From Bryum argenteum (taxonomy: Eukaryota > Streptophyta > Bryopsida > Bryales > Bryaceae): a stretch of DNA of 64,000 nucleotides. This document shows, piece by piece, positions 31,023 to 42,386 of this stretch (within the stretch, counting starts at the first letter, position 1; each line of letters starts with the position of its first letter). A program made the position numbers and the translations under genes. The notes below the pieces were generated by a model, which saw nothing but the letters and a program-made list of their open reading frames with translations, had not been told where the DNA came from and did not search any database. The stretch lies in the NCBI GenBank assembly GCA_037043015.1, contig CM073327.1, positions 7,422,727-7,486,726 on the forward strand, read 5' to 3'.

Positions 31023-32258
31023 GGGCACGGCCAAGGTATGGGTATCACTTTTTGTCAAGACTAATTAGGTGATTTTTGGTTGAAACATCCAAAGTTCATC
31101 ATTTTTTTCCATTTTTATCAATTTCAAAGAGTACAAAATCATTTTAAAATATCGTGTATGTAATTGGAATCAAGATGCACATTCCTAAGAAAAAAAATTA
31201 TTCAAACTTTTTATTTTTGGATCATTGAACCCTTTACAGTAAATTGCATATTGGTGGGATTTGCAAGCATCATGATGCAAAAATTATTAATTGTTTATTT
31301 GTCAAACTAACTATTTTATATAATGCTCAAGTACATGTAAGTCATATCCTAAAATGGTATCAAAATGTGATCATTTGATGTATCAAATGATTGTTTCTTA
31401 AGATTTTGTGTAATTAGGACACAACTTACTTTTTCAACTAAAATACCTAATAAAAACTCTTAACCCCTAAATGGTTTGACTCATTTGTAGTAAAATGAAC
31501 ACATCCTCAAAAGCATTGTCATAGGTGGAGGTAAAAGTGTGTTATCCAAATCTCAACCGTACAATCTTGTTGTAGACATATTGAACATCATGTGGGTCAA
31601 ATTTTGAGTCATGAGGCTTCATAGATTGCGAGATCATAATGTATTAATACTCAAAAATGATCACATAATTTCATCATTTTCACTTTAAAGTGAAAATGCT
31701 ACCATTAGACTTATTGCAATGAAAAAGTCACCAATTAGAATGTTGTTCACCTTCATCTCAGTAGCATCCTTGAACAAAAAAAAACCATGAGAAAAATTTC
31801 TTTGTGCAAATTATGGCCCTGCAATGGTGAAAACTGCCCTGAATTTTACAAAGGAAAAAATGTCTAAAGCTAGGCTGCTGTCACTGAAATGCATGCCATT
31901 AATTCATACTTCATTGTGTGGGTCTGAGATTTTTATGACATGAACTAAACTTGATTTGGGACCCAACCCAAGTGATTTCGTCCAAAACGGAGTCCGGATG
32001 AAGAAGTTATGGCTCTCCAAAGTTGGTGTCATCCAGAATGTCGATTTTCGACATTCGGCCCGCTTAAGGGTTAATATTCTTCAATGCGAATGTTTTTTTT
32101 TTTTTTTTTTTTGTAGGCTATAAGTGCTGTAAATTGAAACCACATTTGGTGTTCTCATACCTAACTTTATTTAAAAGATGGACATGTTTGACACACTTGC
32201 ATGAGCTGAAATTGTACTTGGGACAACTTTTTTGGACACCCTTAGCTTAATTGTGCCC
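31023..32258. mobile_element. MITE family A, copy 1 (contains family B)
   Basis: Ends GGGCAC...GTGCCC with a 4-bp target duplication TGCA (31019-31022 and 32259-32262). Excluding the 607-bp insertion and its TTAA, it is about 625 bp and near-identical to copy 2 at 41054-41670. Non-coding. A run of about 20 T lies near 32,094-32,113. A 4-bp duplication with these ends does not point clearly to a superfamily I know. Confidence 0.8.
31464..32070. mobile_element. MITE family B, copy 1 (piggyBac-like, 607 bp)
   Basis: Begins CCCCTAAATGG, ends CGCTTAAGGG, flanked by TTAA at 31460-31463 and 32071-32074. The matching site in the uninterrupted copy of family A (about 41,487-41,505, ATCCTTAATATTC) carries a single TTAA, which proves the insertion and its 4-bp duplication. 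The copy at 41776-42382 has the same length and very few differences. An internal hairpin ATGTCGATTTTCGACAT lies near the right end. Confidence 0.85.
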
Positions 32259-32308
32259 TGCACACGGTGGTAAACTAACCTCGCGCTTGTTTGTTTCCAT
32301 GGGTGCTT

Positions 32309-34475
32309 GTGAGGCTAGGCCTTTCGATTAACTTTCGAGGGTTTTTAATTCAAATGTAAGCATTCCTATGCAAGTTTTGGAAATTTTCATATCTTATTCA
32401 ATAACTACACTTTGTATTATGTTGAGTTCTTTTCGACATCTTTTTTGCACTTGGTGGTTTCATTATAATTTTGATATCACAAATCAATTTTATGTTAATA
32501 TATGGACTTGAACTCGTTTTATACGCTTAATATGTGTATTAACGAAGTTCATTGATTTTTCAAGTTTTGTTTTTTGTGCATGATATAAAGGTACTAAGGT
32601 ATAATCCCACTTTTCTAATTTTAGTAGAATATTCATTTACTTGTCTTTAGTATTTCAGCATTTAAATATTAGCATATCTCCATGTGAAAAGTAAGGCATT
32701 TCTATAATTTTTACACTATCATTGGGGTAAAAGTTGTATAGACATATTCCAACCCACCTAAGAACAAGAATGTGAAGAGCCTCTTGTCATACATATTTGT
32801 TTTTTAAATTGGTTCTTTGGACCTTCAAAACATTCCTTTCCCTTTTCATAACTAGGAACTAAAACGGTCTTTCAACTCTGAAGGGTATGATTTCAATAAC
32901 ACTGAAAAATTTGAGTTTAAGTTTTGGTGTACATGACCTTGTACAAGTTATCACTAGTAGAATTGTTTTTGAGTAAACCAAACATTTACCAACTAGTACA
33001 CCAATAGTGGCACATTACACCCATCGTGGGTGTATATCGTCGGTTTTTAGAATGTTGGTTGGTATAATGGCTAGTTTACTCAAACTACTTATCTACTTGT
33101 GTAAGTACTGGATCATGTTTATCCATACTTCAAAATGAGTCATACACCAAAAAATTCTCACTTTGCATTGAATGGGTAGTTTTGAGGGTATGGCACAAAA
33201 ATGAGGCCTTGAAACTTTGGAGACTAATTATGTATGCCACACAAGGAATGATCCCCCAAATGGAATACAAATGAGAGGAAATCCAATAGTTTTTAGTGTA
33301 ATATTGATACCATATAAGAACTATATTAAAGCCAAATTTGGAATATTGATAACAGGTCCTTGTAGACTTGAAAAAAGTGGATGAGACAGGACTTCGATAA
33401 ATGCACCTTGGACACTTAACCTATACGTCCTTGCGGTATTTTATGGGATGTTGACCTTCGAGTTTAGTAAGTGAGTATACCCCAAAAGTGAGTTCGAGTT
33501 CAACTGCCACCAGAGTCAGTGGGGATGTGCATAACAAGTCACTAGATTCACACGCACTTCTTCTTCGTCTTTCTTCCGAAAATAACGGAAGTCTGTTTAT
33601 GCTTCATCATCACAATATTCTCCAGGGCTTTGGGTTGTGCAAGCTTATACCATTGACTAAGACCCTGTCTGCATATGACTTTAACCCATAATTGATTCCA
33701 ATAGATTCTTTAGGTCTCAAAGAATGACAATCGTTGCAATTTCAACACCAAAATTCAGAGTCAGGATGACTCGGTTCAGAATATTCCAATAATTGCAGAT
33801 TGACCTTCAAGAGATGATGAATATGATCTTACCTCTCAATGTAACGGCAATTTTTGTATTACGGTACTTCCTGACTGCAGATTCGAGGTTCGAAGATATT
33901 GTGGTTCCGCAGCAGTCTTCAGTTGCTGCACAAGTGGTCTCATCTTTCTATTCAATTGGTGCCATGTGATTCGGATTTAACAGATTTTGATCTTCTGGCG
34001 TGCTCCTGTCAAGAAGCTCTTCATAGCGACGATTGTCAAGACCCCTTCTCTTCAAAGCTCTTGAACTCGAGCTGCAAGATTTGAATCTTCCTTCAATGTG
34101 TTTGCCATGGAAAGTGGGATCGTTGAAGGGCTTCATGCATAATTGAATGCAATCTCGTGCACTACAATTAAGGCTGGGGTTACAAAACACATGTTACTCG
34201 TTATAATGGCATAGATGGAGGTTTCTACCAGATTTGGTTGCATAGAAGATAAAGCAAAGAGAATCGTGGCATATCTTACCGAAGATGAATTCAGAGCCAC
34301 AGAGGTGGTGTCTATAGCATCTGGAGGTTTAACGTTGGGCCATGAAGGACCCTTTATTGGTATTTGAGCGATGATCGATATGATTCGGTAAGATCTGAGT
34401 TCATGAAATCTAGGTTACTCGGTGAGTGATGATAAAACCGGAAATATGAGATGAAGTGACTTGACAACCGGTAAC
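32309..34475. other. Intergenic, repeat-derived AT-rich sequence
   Basis: 32,560-32,800 is a diverged member of the repeat family also found at 6105-6357 and around 60 kb (phrases GCATGATATAAAGG, GTATAGACATATTCC, GAAGAGCCTCTTGTC). 33,000-33,060 contains a small hairpin (ACACCCATCGTGGGTGTA). 33,480-34,400 is GC-richer with short, broken frames and no motif. Confidence 0.45.
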
Positions 34476-36349
34476 ATGGGTGATTTGCCGAATATAGTTG
34501 AGACTTCAACAACGATCGTTAAAGAGGAAAAGATTGTTAAACCATCCCCTCTTGCATTGCTGAATGTAAAAGAGAATAATTGGAAGGGGCCAAGCAACAC
34601 ACCGGCATTGGAAAAGAAGTTGGAGATGAAGCTACTGCACAAGGACGAGAAACTGCAGGAGTTGCGAACCCGATGTGCTCACCTGCTGAAGGTGGAGAAA
34701 CGGTGCAACGACCTGCACAACGAGTTGAGCGTGAAGAAAGAGCATGTGGAGGTTCTGACCAAGAGTCAGGCGTGCATGCAGCAGCAAGTGGACGACGCCG
34801 AGCGGAGGCACACGGAAGATTTAACCTTGCTCGTGAGGGCCTTGGAGAAAGCCAAAATGGACTTGGGCTCGCAAGAAAAGCTCATCGGGATCTTGGTCCG
34901 GGACTTGCAGAAGATGAAGTCCACCCTTGAGTATTGCAAAGATGAATTGCTGGTCAAAGATGAACGGGTGAGTGCTCTCGAAGAAGACCTGCGGAAAGCC
35001 AAGCATCTGCAGGAGAGAACTAAAACTCCCTCGAAAATTCATCGCACTCGAACATCCGGCTTGCATGTGTCGAAACGGAAGTTCACAAGACCCTGTTGGC
35101 AACCCCTCACCAATCCAGGTAGAGCCCTCTCCACCTTTGCAATAGAAATGTGAAAACTGTGAGCCAAACGAACAGTTTCTAAATCCCCTGCCCCCACTGA
35201 ATAGCCAGAGTAGAATAATTTGTTAAACGCCCACGTAACTACTTAATAAAAAAGTAGCTTCCTACACCCATAACTTTCTTAAATGTATGATCTTACCGAC
35301 TATATCGATGAAGCCATTACTTACGTACAAGTATGGATGTCTTCGATGTTGGTAAATCATTTGCCTTCCTAAAGAGTTAATACGGGTAACACTTGCAAAC
35401 ACTGATACATAGTTGGTACGGACAGATATAGAGCTAATGAGGTTAAAAATCACCGAGAGGTTAGTGAAAGCAAGATAACCAGGACTAGTAACCAGTGAGC
35501 GAAAATGTCACTTGGTGCTAAGAGATATGAACCAAATGTGCAGTTGATGATCCTGAGCAGTGTATGGACTCATGGCAGAAAGAGAGGAGTAAGTTGCAGG
35601 CAAAGGTGGCGAAGCTTGCAAGGGAGAGGGAGTTGTGGACATTCGAGAAAACAATGTTAGTAACAGCGCTCCATGCAGCAAAAAAGGAGTTCAACCACCA
35701 ACAGGAGAATCTAAAGCTCCTTCAGGAGAAGGTTCGGAAGACAAAGAGCTTGACCTCCGCAAGCAGGTGCACCTGCGAGACGCCGCATTGCCATCGCGTG
35801 GTTGAGAAGCACCACCACCACTGCGCCGTGTGCAGGAAAAGGGCCGGGGAGAAGGAAGGCCCTGACCAGTCGAGCAATCACATCATCATGTCGTTAGGGA
35901 AGCAGTTAAGAAAGCAGATGCAATTGCACAACGACTTGGAAGAGAAGCTGAGAAGCACAAAGAAGGAGCTCAGTCAGAGTAACAAGAAGCTCAAAACCGT
36001 AGAACGAGACCGAGCTGAGATGACTGATCAGTTGGCTAATGCACGCATGCGAAGCTACGACATGGAGTATCAAATGGCTTTGCTGCATGACAGCTTGTTT
36101 GAGTCTTCGGCCAGACTGGAGCATGTCACCTCTCAGCTCCGTCAGTCGTGCCACCAGAAGGCGTCGGTGCGGAAGAACCTCGAATGCAGCTTAATTAGCT
36201 TGCACGACGCCAGTGTCGACGTGGTGTTGGAAAATTCAGCCAAAGAACTGGAACTCAAGTCCATGAAGCTCCTCCAAAGGTTGGTGGCTACCAGGCTCCG
36301 ATGGGGTGACACTGCAGCAACGGCCGTCCAGTTGCTTATTGCAAATTGA
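34476..36349 (+). CDS. Unrecognised long coiled-coil protein, 2 exons
   Basis: Exons 34476-35118 and 35544-36349 (donor CCAG|GTAGAG, acceptor GTGCAG|TTGATG, phases agree) give 482 aa. ATG 34476 follows an in-frame stop (34452). Almost the entire protein is heptad-like helix (KLEMKLLHKDEKLQELRTRC, LLVRALEKAKMDLGSQEKL, QLHNDLEEKLRSTKKELSQS). In the middle a Cys/His cluster (CTCETPHCHRVVEKHHHHCA, then VCRK) could bind a metal. No motor, kinase or membrane segment is seen, and I do not recognise the family. A cytoskeletal or scaffold role would be typical for such a layout but is only inference. Confidence 0.65.
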
Positions 36350-37129
36350 ACATCCTATTAAAACCTCGCTTCCATCAATGTTACGTAAAAGGCTACTCGG
36401 CTTGAGAGGCTTGTTCTAAGAATTAGCACCACTGATCTCAGCCTATTGAGGGGCTCCTTACATTCTTGAAACTGAAGTCTCACTCAAGATTCCTCTATAA
36501 GTTTGAAAGTGGATCTGCTATTACGGAGGGCAGAAATATCATCAGCCTCGCGATTTGATTGAGACGAGTCGAGGAATAAAACCAACTCAAGCTCGCCTAC
36601 CATGAAAGGAATTGAAACAAGGAGTGGCTTCCAGATTAAGCTTCAACCTGTGCGTCAAAGTGGTCTACAAAAATGGAACACTCCCCCAACTGTGGAGGCG
36701 CCTGAAGCAGACTACTCGCAACCACGAAATGAATCCAATCAGTTTTAACCCTGTACTGCTGTTCAACAAACACAGTAAAGTGTATGAATTTCAGAATAGG
36801 AGGTTGAGACTTTTATTAAGAGCGTGAAACTTGAAGAGAGCCAATTCACATTGCAGCAATGCTCACGAACTGGAATACGAATGATTGCATTGTGGCATGA
36901 AGCCTAGATTGTTGAGGGAAAAAAAGAGAGAGAACAGGACCATGAAAAAGAGACGTGCAAAAGTCCTCGCAACATTCGAAAATCCTCACTATATTATGAG
37001 CCTCAACTGCTTCGGCATGAAGAACCCTGCAATCTTATGTCTAACTTACCCCGCAGCTTGAGAACGAGCTCTGTATCGCCGGTGTCCTGGTGAACGACTG
37101 TTCCTAAATACAAATGATTCAGCATCCCT
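36350..37129. other. Intergenic between convergent genes
   Basis: About 780 bp holding the 3' flanks of the coiled-coil gene (+) and cactin (-). Only short frames; nothing else recognised. Confidence 0.5.
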
Positions 37130-39001
37130 CTATCTCCGATACCTGTATCTCTTGAAATTGAAATATACATGCAAAATCCCCCGCTCGAAAGTGCACTTGA
37201 AGCCCTTCTTATGGGAGTACTCCCACTCCTTATTCACAATCCGAAATGCAATGTCTTCATAAGGCGGGCCAGCATGGAAGCGAATGAGACACGTTTCCCC
37301 GGTGCCTCCATCTCTCTCAATGAAATACGTCGGTGCCTTGATCTTATCCACAAGATCAGGATAGAAAATATTGAACTTGTAGCCTTGCACAATCTTAGGG
37401 GGAGGGTTATCATGATCATAGTGAGTCTGATTGTACTTGTTCCATTCATAACCTGTATGCACTCTGTTGAAGTACTTCGGTTTCCGAGGTCTATACTTGT
37501 CGTGCCACCAATAGACCTGAGACTCGAGGTTTACCTCCGATCCGGGACCAAGCATAGTGTCACCATCCTCCATTCCTCCCATGGATTTCATCACCGAGGC
37601 ACGCTCAAGAGGTGTGAGCTCAAGCGGGTCTTCTTCTGTTGTGGCAGCTGCTGCCTCCTGTAAGCGCCGCTGCTGCTCATCCAAAACCTCAGCTCTCTTC
37701 CTCTCCAGCTCTGCCTTGTCTGCTTCGGGATCCAAGACCTCGGAACCATCCACTTCTTGCGTCGGCTCGGGGGAATAGTTGCCTGCGTCTTCTTCCTCTT
37801 CCTCTTGCACAGGCTCTGGTGAAACTGCTACCTCCTCTTCCTCCTCCACTTCCCAGTCACTTGCAACATCTCGCTCACTTTCAACCTTCTCAATGTCTCG
37901 GTCACTTTCAACTTTCTCTTCGCTGGGAAGCCGCTCACCGATGTATTCGATTCGACTCAAGTGCTTGCGGTGAAGCTCAGCATGAATCTCCCTGAGGCGA
38001 GCTTTAGCCTTGTAGATGTGGAGACGTTTCAAAACTGCTTCCCAATACTCCACAATCTGCGCCTCACCAGTGCGCATCTTGGACTCTGTATGCTCCTGTA
38101 AATTGTCCAGGTACGCAACGCTCTGACCTTGAAACATTTCATGGACTGCATCATCGACTCCACGCAAGCCTACATCATCTGCGGGAAGTGGATCCTCTCC
38201 ACGCAGCCTTGCTTTATCAAGTGCATCTCTCTTCCGTGTCTGCGCAATCTCCCAGTCGCAAACAATCATCATGGACTCCCAGAAGCTAATGTGCGTATTC
38301 GTGGCGCGGTCCAACTCAAGATGCATCTTGATATCTTGACGAAGCTCCTCCATCTCCTTCACTGTCAAGCCTTTGAATATCTTGTATGGCTCGCTCATGT
38401 CCGGGTCAAAATCCTCAGAGATGTTCAAGTTCCTGGATAGGACGTCAATAGGCTTGGCTCGCCCCTCCCGCAATCTAATTTCGCTGCGCACCTTGCTCTG
38501 TTCGAAATGAAACTCCTCTTCCTTCTTCTGCCAGTCTTGGTACTCAGCTCGCGCGCGTTCGCGAGCCAGGAGCGCCATTTCCTCCTCGTGCTGCGCTTGG
38601 TTTATCGCGCGCTCTTCTCTCCGTTTCTTGACTTTCTCGATTTCCGCCATGCGCTCCCGCTGCCGCTTCTTCTCGGATTTCACACTCATCTCTGATGGTG
38701 TTAACCCGTGCCCGACGTCCCGCTCGATCTTCTTCCTCCATACAAATCCCTCGGTGAGGTTGCTGTCTCCGAAGGGGTTGCTGTCGTTAGAGTATCCTGA
38801 GACAGAGGAGGTTTTCAATCTCTTGGCCACTTTCACTGCCTTCTTGTGCGCTTTCCTGGCTTCGTACTCCCGCAGCTCCTCTTCCGTGAACTTTGGAGAA
38901 TCGCTCCTGTCCGAGCCATCGTCACTGTCGTCGGAATCCGTATCTCTTCGCTTCCGCCTGTGACTCCTTTCCTTCCTCTTCTTCTCCTTTCGATGTCCCA
39001 T
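37130..39001 (-). CDS. CACTIN: Cactin, spliceosome-associated protein (intronless)
   Basis: Single uninterrupted ORF; ATG at 39001 (MGHRKEKKRKERSHRRKRRD) gives 623 aa and starts with the usual basic, Ser/Asp-containing N-terminus. The frame is open 20 codons further upstream, but that extension is unlike the family. A long charged helix (KKRQRERMAEIEKVKKRREE) leads into the mid domain (about 170-370, EPYKIFKGLTVKEMEELRQD). An acidic linker (about 380-460) and the C-terminal cactin domain (about 500-623: YWWHDKYRPRKPKYFNRVHT, GYEWNKYNQTHYDHDNPPPK) follow, with the hallmark end FKRYRYRR. Family knowledge: cactin is a nuclear factor acting with the late spliceosome, and is required for plant embryogenesis. 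The complete conserved C-terminus argues for a functional gene. Confidence 0.95.
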   Translation of the reverse strand: MGHRKEKKRKERSHRRKRRDTDSDDSDDGSDRSDSPKFTEEELREYEARKAHKKAVKVAKRLKTSSVSGYSNDSNPFGDSNLTEGFVWRKKIERDVGHGLTPSEMSVKSEKKRQRERMAEIEKVKKRREERAINQAQHEEEMALLARERARAEYQDWQKKEEEFHFEQSKVRSEIRLREGRAKPIDVLSRNLNISEDFDPDMSEPYKIFKGLTVKEMEELRQDIKMHLELDRATNTHISFWESMMIVCDWEIAQTRKRDALDKARLRGEDPLPADDVGLRGVDDAVHEMFQGQSVAYLDNLQEHTESKMRTGEAQIVEYWEAVLKRLHIYKAKARLREIHAELHRKHLSRIEYIGERLPSEEKVESDRDIEKVESERDVASDWEVEEEEEVAVSPEPVQEEEEEDAGNYSPEPTQEVDGSEVLDPEADKAELERKRAEVLDEQQRRLQEAAAATTEEDPLELTPLERASVMKSMGGMEDGDTMLGPGSEVNLESQVYWWHDKYRPRKPKYFNRVHTGYEWNKYNQTHYDHDNPPPKIVQGYKFNIFYPDLVDKIKAPTYFIERDGGTGETCLIRFHAGPPYEDIAFRIVNKEWEYSHKKGFKCTFERGILHVYFNFKRYRYRR

Positions 39002-39479
39002 ACTGAGAAAATGGTCGATCAAAGCGCAGAAAAAATTACGCACCTGCAAAAGCTCCGACACCTCTATTCAGCTCCATGGAACTAAGCTGTCGGGCACTGA
39101 ACCCTAATTCACGAAACGTTATGAGCTTGCGACAAGTTTCGATCCTTCGTCGCGGAAAGGGAAACCTTGCGAAAATGATAGGAAGAAGAAACTGTGTTGA
39201 GAAAAATCTAATGCCTTTGAGCCTTTCAGTTACCAACAACCAACTAGGTGATGTGTACTAAAATGTACAAATTTAGGTGAATTCTACTTCTACAAAGGTA
39301 TAATAGTGTTTAGTAAAACTAAGTCGAGCTTTTGTAAACTAGAACAAATACTAATGTAGGAAAATTGGTGATGGATTTGCACAAATTACAACTTGTATAT
39401 GATAGTACTTTTTATGAGCTGGAATTTCATGCAAAAGATAGTCCTTCTTACATTAATATGTACAAGAAAATTAAAAGAA
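39002..39479. other. Cactin upstream region and AT-rich spacer
   Basis: The first 200 bp include the probable promoter and leader of cactin on the minus strand. The rest is AT-rich without recognisable features. Confidence 0.4.
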
Positions 39480-40720
39480 ATTTAAATCAAAAGGAAACTA
39501 TGTCTCATCACTCAATTTTCCATCCTCAATCAAAGAAACAATCCAATATTTTGTCTACTTGCCTTTGGCAGTTAAAAGACCTTGGATTCTCCGTGGCATA
39601 CTTTCATACAACCTCTTATACTCTTCTAATTTTATAGAAGCCTCCACCAACTATTGTGGGGGGTCTTTGAACCTTGTTGTATGGGTACCTCAAAGCCCTT
39701 TGGGGGGATACTGTGTCAAGTATCTTCAAGGCACTAGTAACTAGGCTAGAAATTAGCGTAATTATAGTGTTCACCCTCGAGAGGGGGAAGTAGTATTGTT
39801 CCAATCTCCCCTTGTCCGGTGGCCATCGGGATATTAGCATTACGAACAGACACTTCATTCACGCCGGCCCCTTAGAAAGGGACTGGGTTTCTATCTATCT
39901 ATCTATCTTATAGAAGCCTAACATGGATTCTCTGTGGCATACTTTCATACAACCTCTTATACTCTTCTAATTCTAAAGAAGCCTAGCACTTTTCAATACG
40001 TTCTCACAATATCAAAATTCCCTTTAAAGCACATCTAAACTAGTTAAGTTGACAATTTAGCCATGCCCAAAAATACTCAATTGGATTTACATAAGTGGAT
40101 GTGCAAGCCACTTAAGAACATCAAACTTGTGTGATTTTAGCCATTGGTTGATACTTTTTGTTGTATGTTTAGAATTATTGTCATGCTGAAAAATCAATTT
40201 TGAAGAATCAAGATCATATGCCATCATGGTGTCCATCAAATCTCTCTGTAAGATTTCATTGTACTAATGTTGATCCATTCTTCCTTCAATTCTATGAAAC
40301 TTGCCTAGGCCTTGGAATGTTATACAACCTTACAAAATGAATGAACCACCACCAAACTTTACACTTTGTTTCACTTCTCTTAAATCGCAAGATTGTGCAT
40401 CGCGAATCCAACACCAACTGCGACCATTAGAGAAAAAATTGATTCGTCTTTGTCTCGTTGGAGTAGATGACATGCTTCTGATCATCAATAATCTGATGCT
40501 CATGTTGCCTAACAAATTCAAGTCGATTCTTGATGTGCCTCTCGTTCAATTTTGGTTTTTTGCTTCACTTTGATTTCAATCCCGTTGTACTTAAGATCCT
40601 TCTCACCATATCAACACTTACACTAACTTGATATTCCTCACATACATACTTCCTAGCTTATGTTGCAATTTCAAATCCACCTCACGACAAAGCTCTTATG
40701 CATGCTCTCTTCTATATATG
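39480..40720 (-). pseudogene. Tc1/mariner transposase fossil
   Basis: Read on the minus strand with several stops and frame changes, the order of Tc1-type motifs is clear. DGRSWCWIRDAQ-like and VKFGGGSFILWGCITFQGLG occur at about 40,320-40,520, FQHDNNSKHT at about 40,170-40,200, and WLAHP..IQLSIFGH-like (family WPAQSPDLNPIEHLWG) at about 40,050-40,110. KRLYESMPRRIQGLLTAKGK, the typical C-terminus, is at about 39,560-39,620. The first catalytic Asp position reads YSNET rather than the family's SDET. The C-terminal segment is duplicated (39,584-39,643 and 39,921-39,985) around a short retroposon. Long dead. Confidence 0.75.
39644..39907 (+). mobile_element. Short retroposon (SINE or truncated LINE end), (TATC)n tail
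   Basis: 264 bp between 12-bp target duplications TTATAGAAGCCT (39632-39643 and 39908-39919). It ends in a (TATC)n tail. Its last 110 bp match 50591-50702 in opposite orientation (shared phrase CACTTCATTCACGCCGGCC). Variable length at the start with a common end is the mark of target-primed reverse transcription. No clear pol III A/B boxes, so a 5'-truncated LINE is slightly preferred over a SINE. Confidence 0.75.
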
Positions 40721-40786
40721 TTTTTTTAAATGCTTGTCATCTACTACCACTATTAGTAGGAATATTAGACAATTTATTCCTTCTAC

Positions 40787-40960
40787 CTCTTGCAACATGA
40801 CTTGAGACACCTATAATTCACTTACTACATTCCTAGTCGACCTATGAGCTTGCAACGTGACCAGAACAATTTCTTCATTCTAGCTCATGCAACATGACTT
40901 GGAACACCTACAATTCACATACTACATCCTTAGTGGACCTACGAGCTTGCAACATGACCA
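40787..40960. repeat. Two-copy tandem duplication, about 90 bp apart
   Basis: GCAACATGACTTG...ACACCTA-AATTCA and GACCTA-GAGCTTGCAAC-TGACC occur at 40,793-40,862 and 40,889-40,958 with scattered differences, at the N-terminal side of the mariner fossil. Confidence 0.6.
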
Positions 40961-41053
40961 CAATAGACTTATCAAAATTTATACGAGCACTTGCAGAAAA
41001 CTCCTCTAAGTATACCATGGTGTGTAATTAAAATCAACTCAATATGTGTATAA

Positions 41054-41670
41054 GGGCACAGCCAAGGTATGGGTATCACTTTTTGTCAAGACTAATTAGG
41101 TGATTTTTGGTTGAAACATTCAAAGTTCATCATTTTTTCAATTTTTACCAATTACAAAGAGTACAAAATCATTTTAATATAACGTATATGTAATTGGGAT
41201 CAAGATGCACATTCCTAAGAAAAATAATTATTTAAATTATTTATTTTTGGATCATTGAACCCTCCACAGTAAATTGCATATTGGTGGGATTTGCAGGCAT
41301 CATGGTGCAAAAATTATTCATTGTTTATTTGTCAAACTAACTATTTTATATAATGCACAAGTACATGTAAGTCATATCCAAAAATGGTATCAAAATGTGA
41401 TCATTTGATGTATCAAATGATTGTTTCTTAGGATTTTGTGTCATTAGGACACAACTTACTTTTTCAACTAAAATACCTAATAAAATCCTTAATATTCTTC
41501 AATGCAGATGATTTATTTTTTTTGGTAGGCTGTAAGTGCTGTAAATTGAAACCACATTTGGTGTTCTCATACCTAAATTTATTTAAAAGATGGACATGTT
41601 TGACACACTTGCAGGAGCTGAAATTGTACTTGGGACAACTTTTTTGGACACCCTTAGATTAATTGTGCCC
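41054..41670. mobile_element. MITE family A, copy 2 (uninterrupted, 617 bp)
   Basis: GGGCACA...TGTGCCC ends with target duplication ATAA (41050-41053 and 41671-41674). Near-identical to copy 1 at 31023-32258 minus its insertion; serves as the empty-site control for family B. Non-coding. Confidence 0.8.
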
Positions 41671-41775
41671 ATAAAGCTCTGAATTAGTACTGCAACATTG
41701 GAGTTGAATAGTCAAAAATATAAACAATTAATCTTGATCCTTTAATCTTCAAAAGAATATGGATGTATCAATTAA

Positions 41776-42382
41776 CCCCTAAATGGTTTGACTCATTTGT
41801 AGTAAAATGAACACATCCTCAAAAGCATTGTCATAGGTGGAGGTAAAAGTGTGTTATCCAAATCTCAACCGTACAATCTTGTCGTAGACATATTGAACAT
41901 CATGTGGGTCAAATTTTGAGTCATGAGGCTTCATAGATTGCGAGATCATAATGTATTAATACTCAAAAATGATCACATAATTTCATCATTTTCACTTTAA
42001 AGTGAAAATGCTACCATTAGACTTATTGCAATGAAAAAGTCACCGATTAGAATGTTGTTCACCTTCATCTCAGTAGCATCCTTGAACAAAAAAAAACCAT
42101 GAGAAAAATTTCTTTGTGCAAATTATGGCCCTGCAATGGTGAAAACTGCCCTGAATTTTACAAAGGAAAAAATGTCTAAAACTAGGCTGCTGTCACAGAA
42201 ATGCATGCCATTAATTCATACTTCATTGTGTGGGTCTGAGATTTTCATTACATGAACTAAACCTGATTTGGGACCCAACCCAAGTGATTTCGTCCAAAAC
42301 GGAGTCCGGATGAAGAAGTTATGGCTCTCCAAAGTTGGTGTCATCCAAAATGTCGTTTTTCGACATTCGGCCCGCTTAAGGG
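41776..42382. mobile_element. MITE family B, copy 2 (piggyBac-like, 607 bp)
   Basis: Flanked by TTAA (41772-41775 and 42383-42386), with the same ends and length as copy 1 at 31464-32070 and only a few substitutions. It lies about 100 bp outside family A copy 2, whereas copy 1 lies inside family A, so these are independent insertions. Confidence 0.85.
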
Positions 42383-42386
42383 TTAA

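Larger units (their letters stand above)
30975..32308. repeat. Duplicated 45-bp segment flanking a MITE nest
   Basis: About 45 bp beginning CACACGGTGGTAAACTAACC and ending CCATGGGTGC occurs at 30,977-31,021 and again at 32,262-32,306 with two mismatches. The MITE inserted at the joint between what was a tandem pair. Confidence 0.7.
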
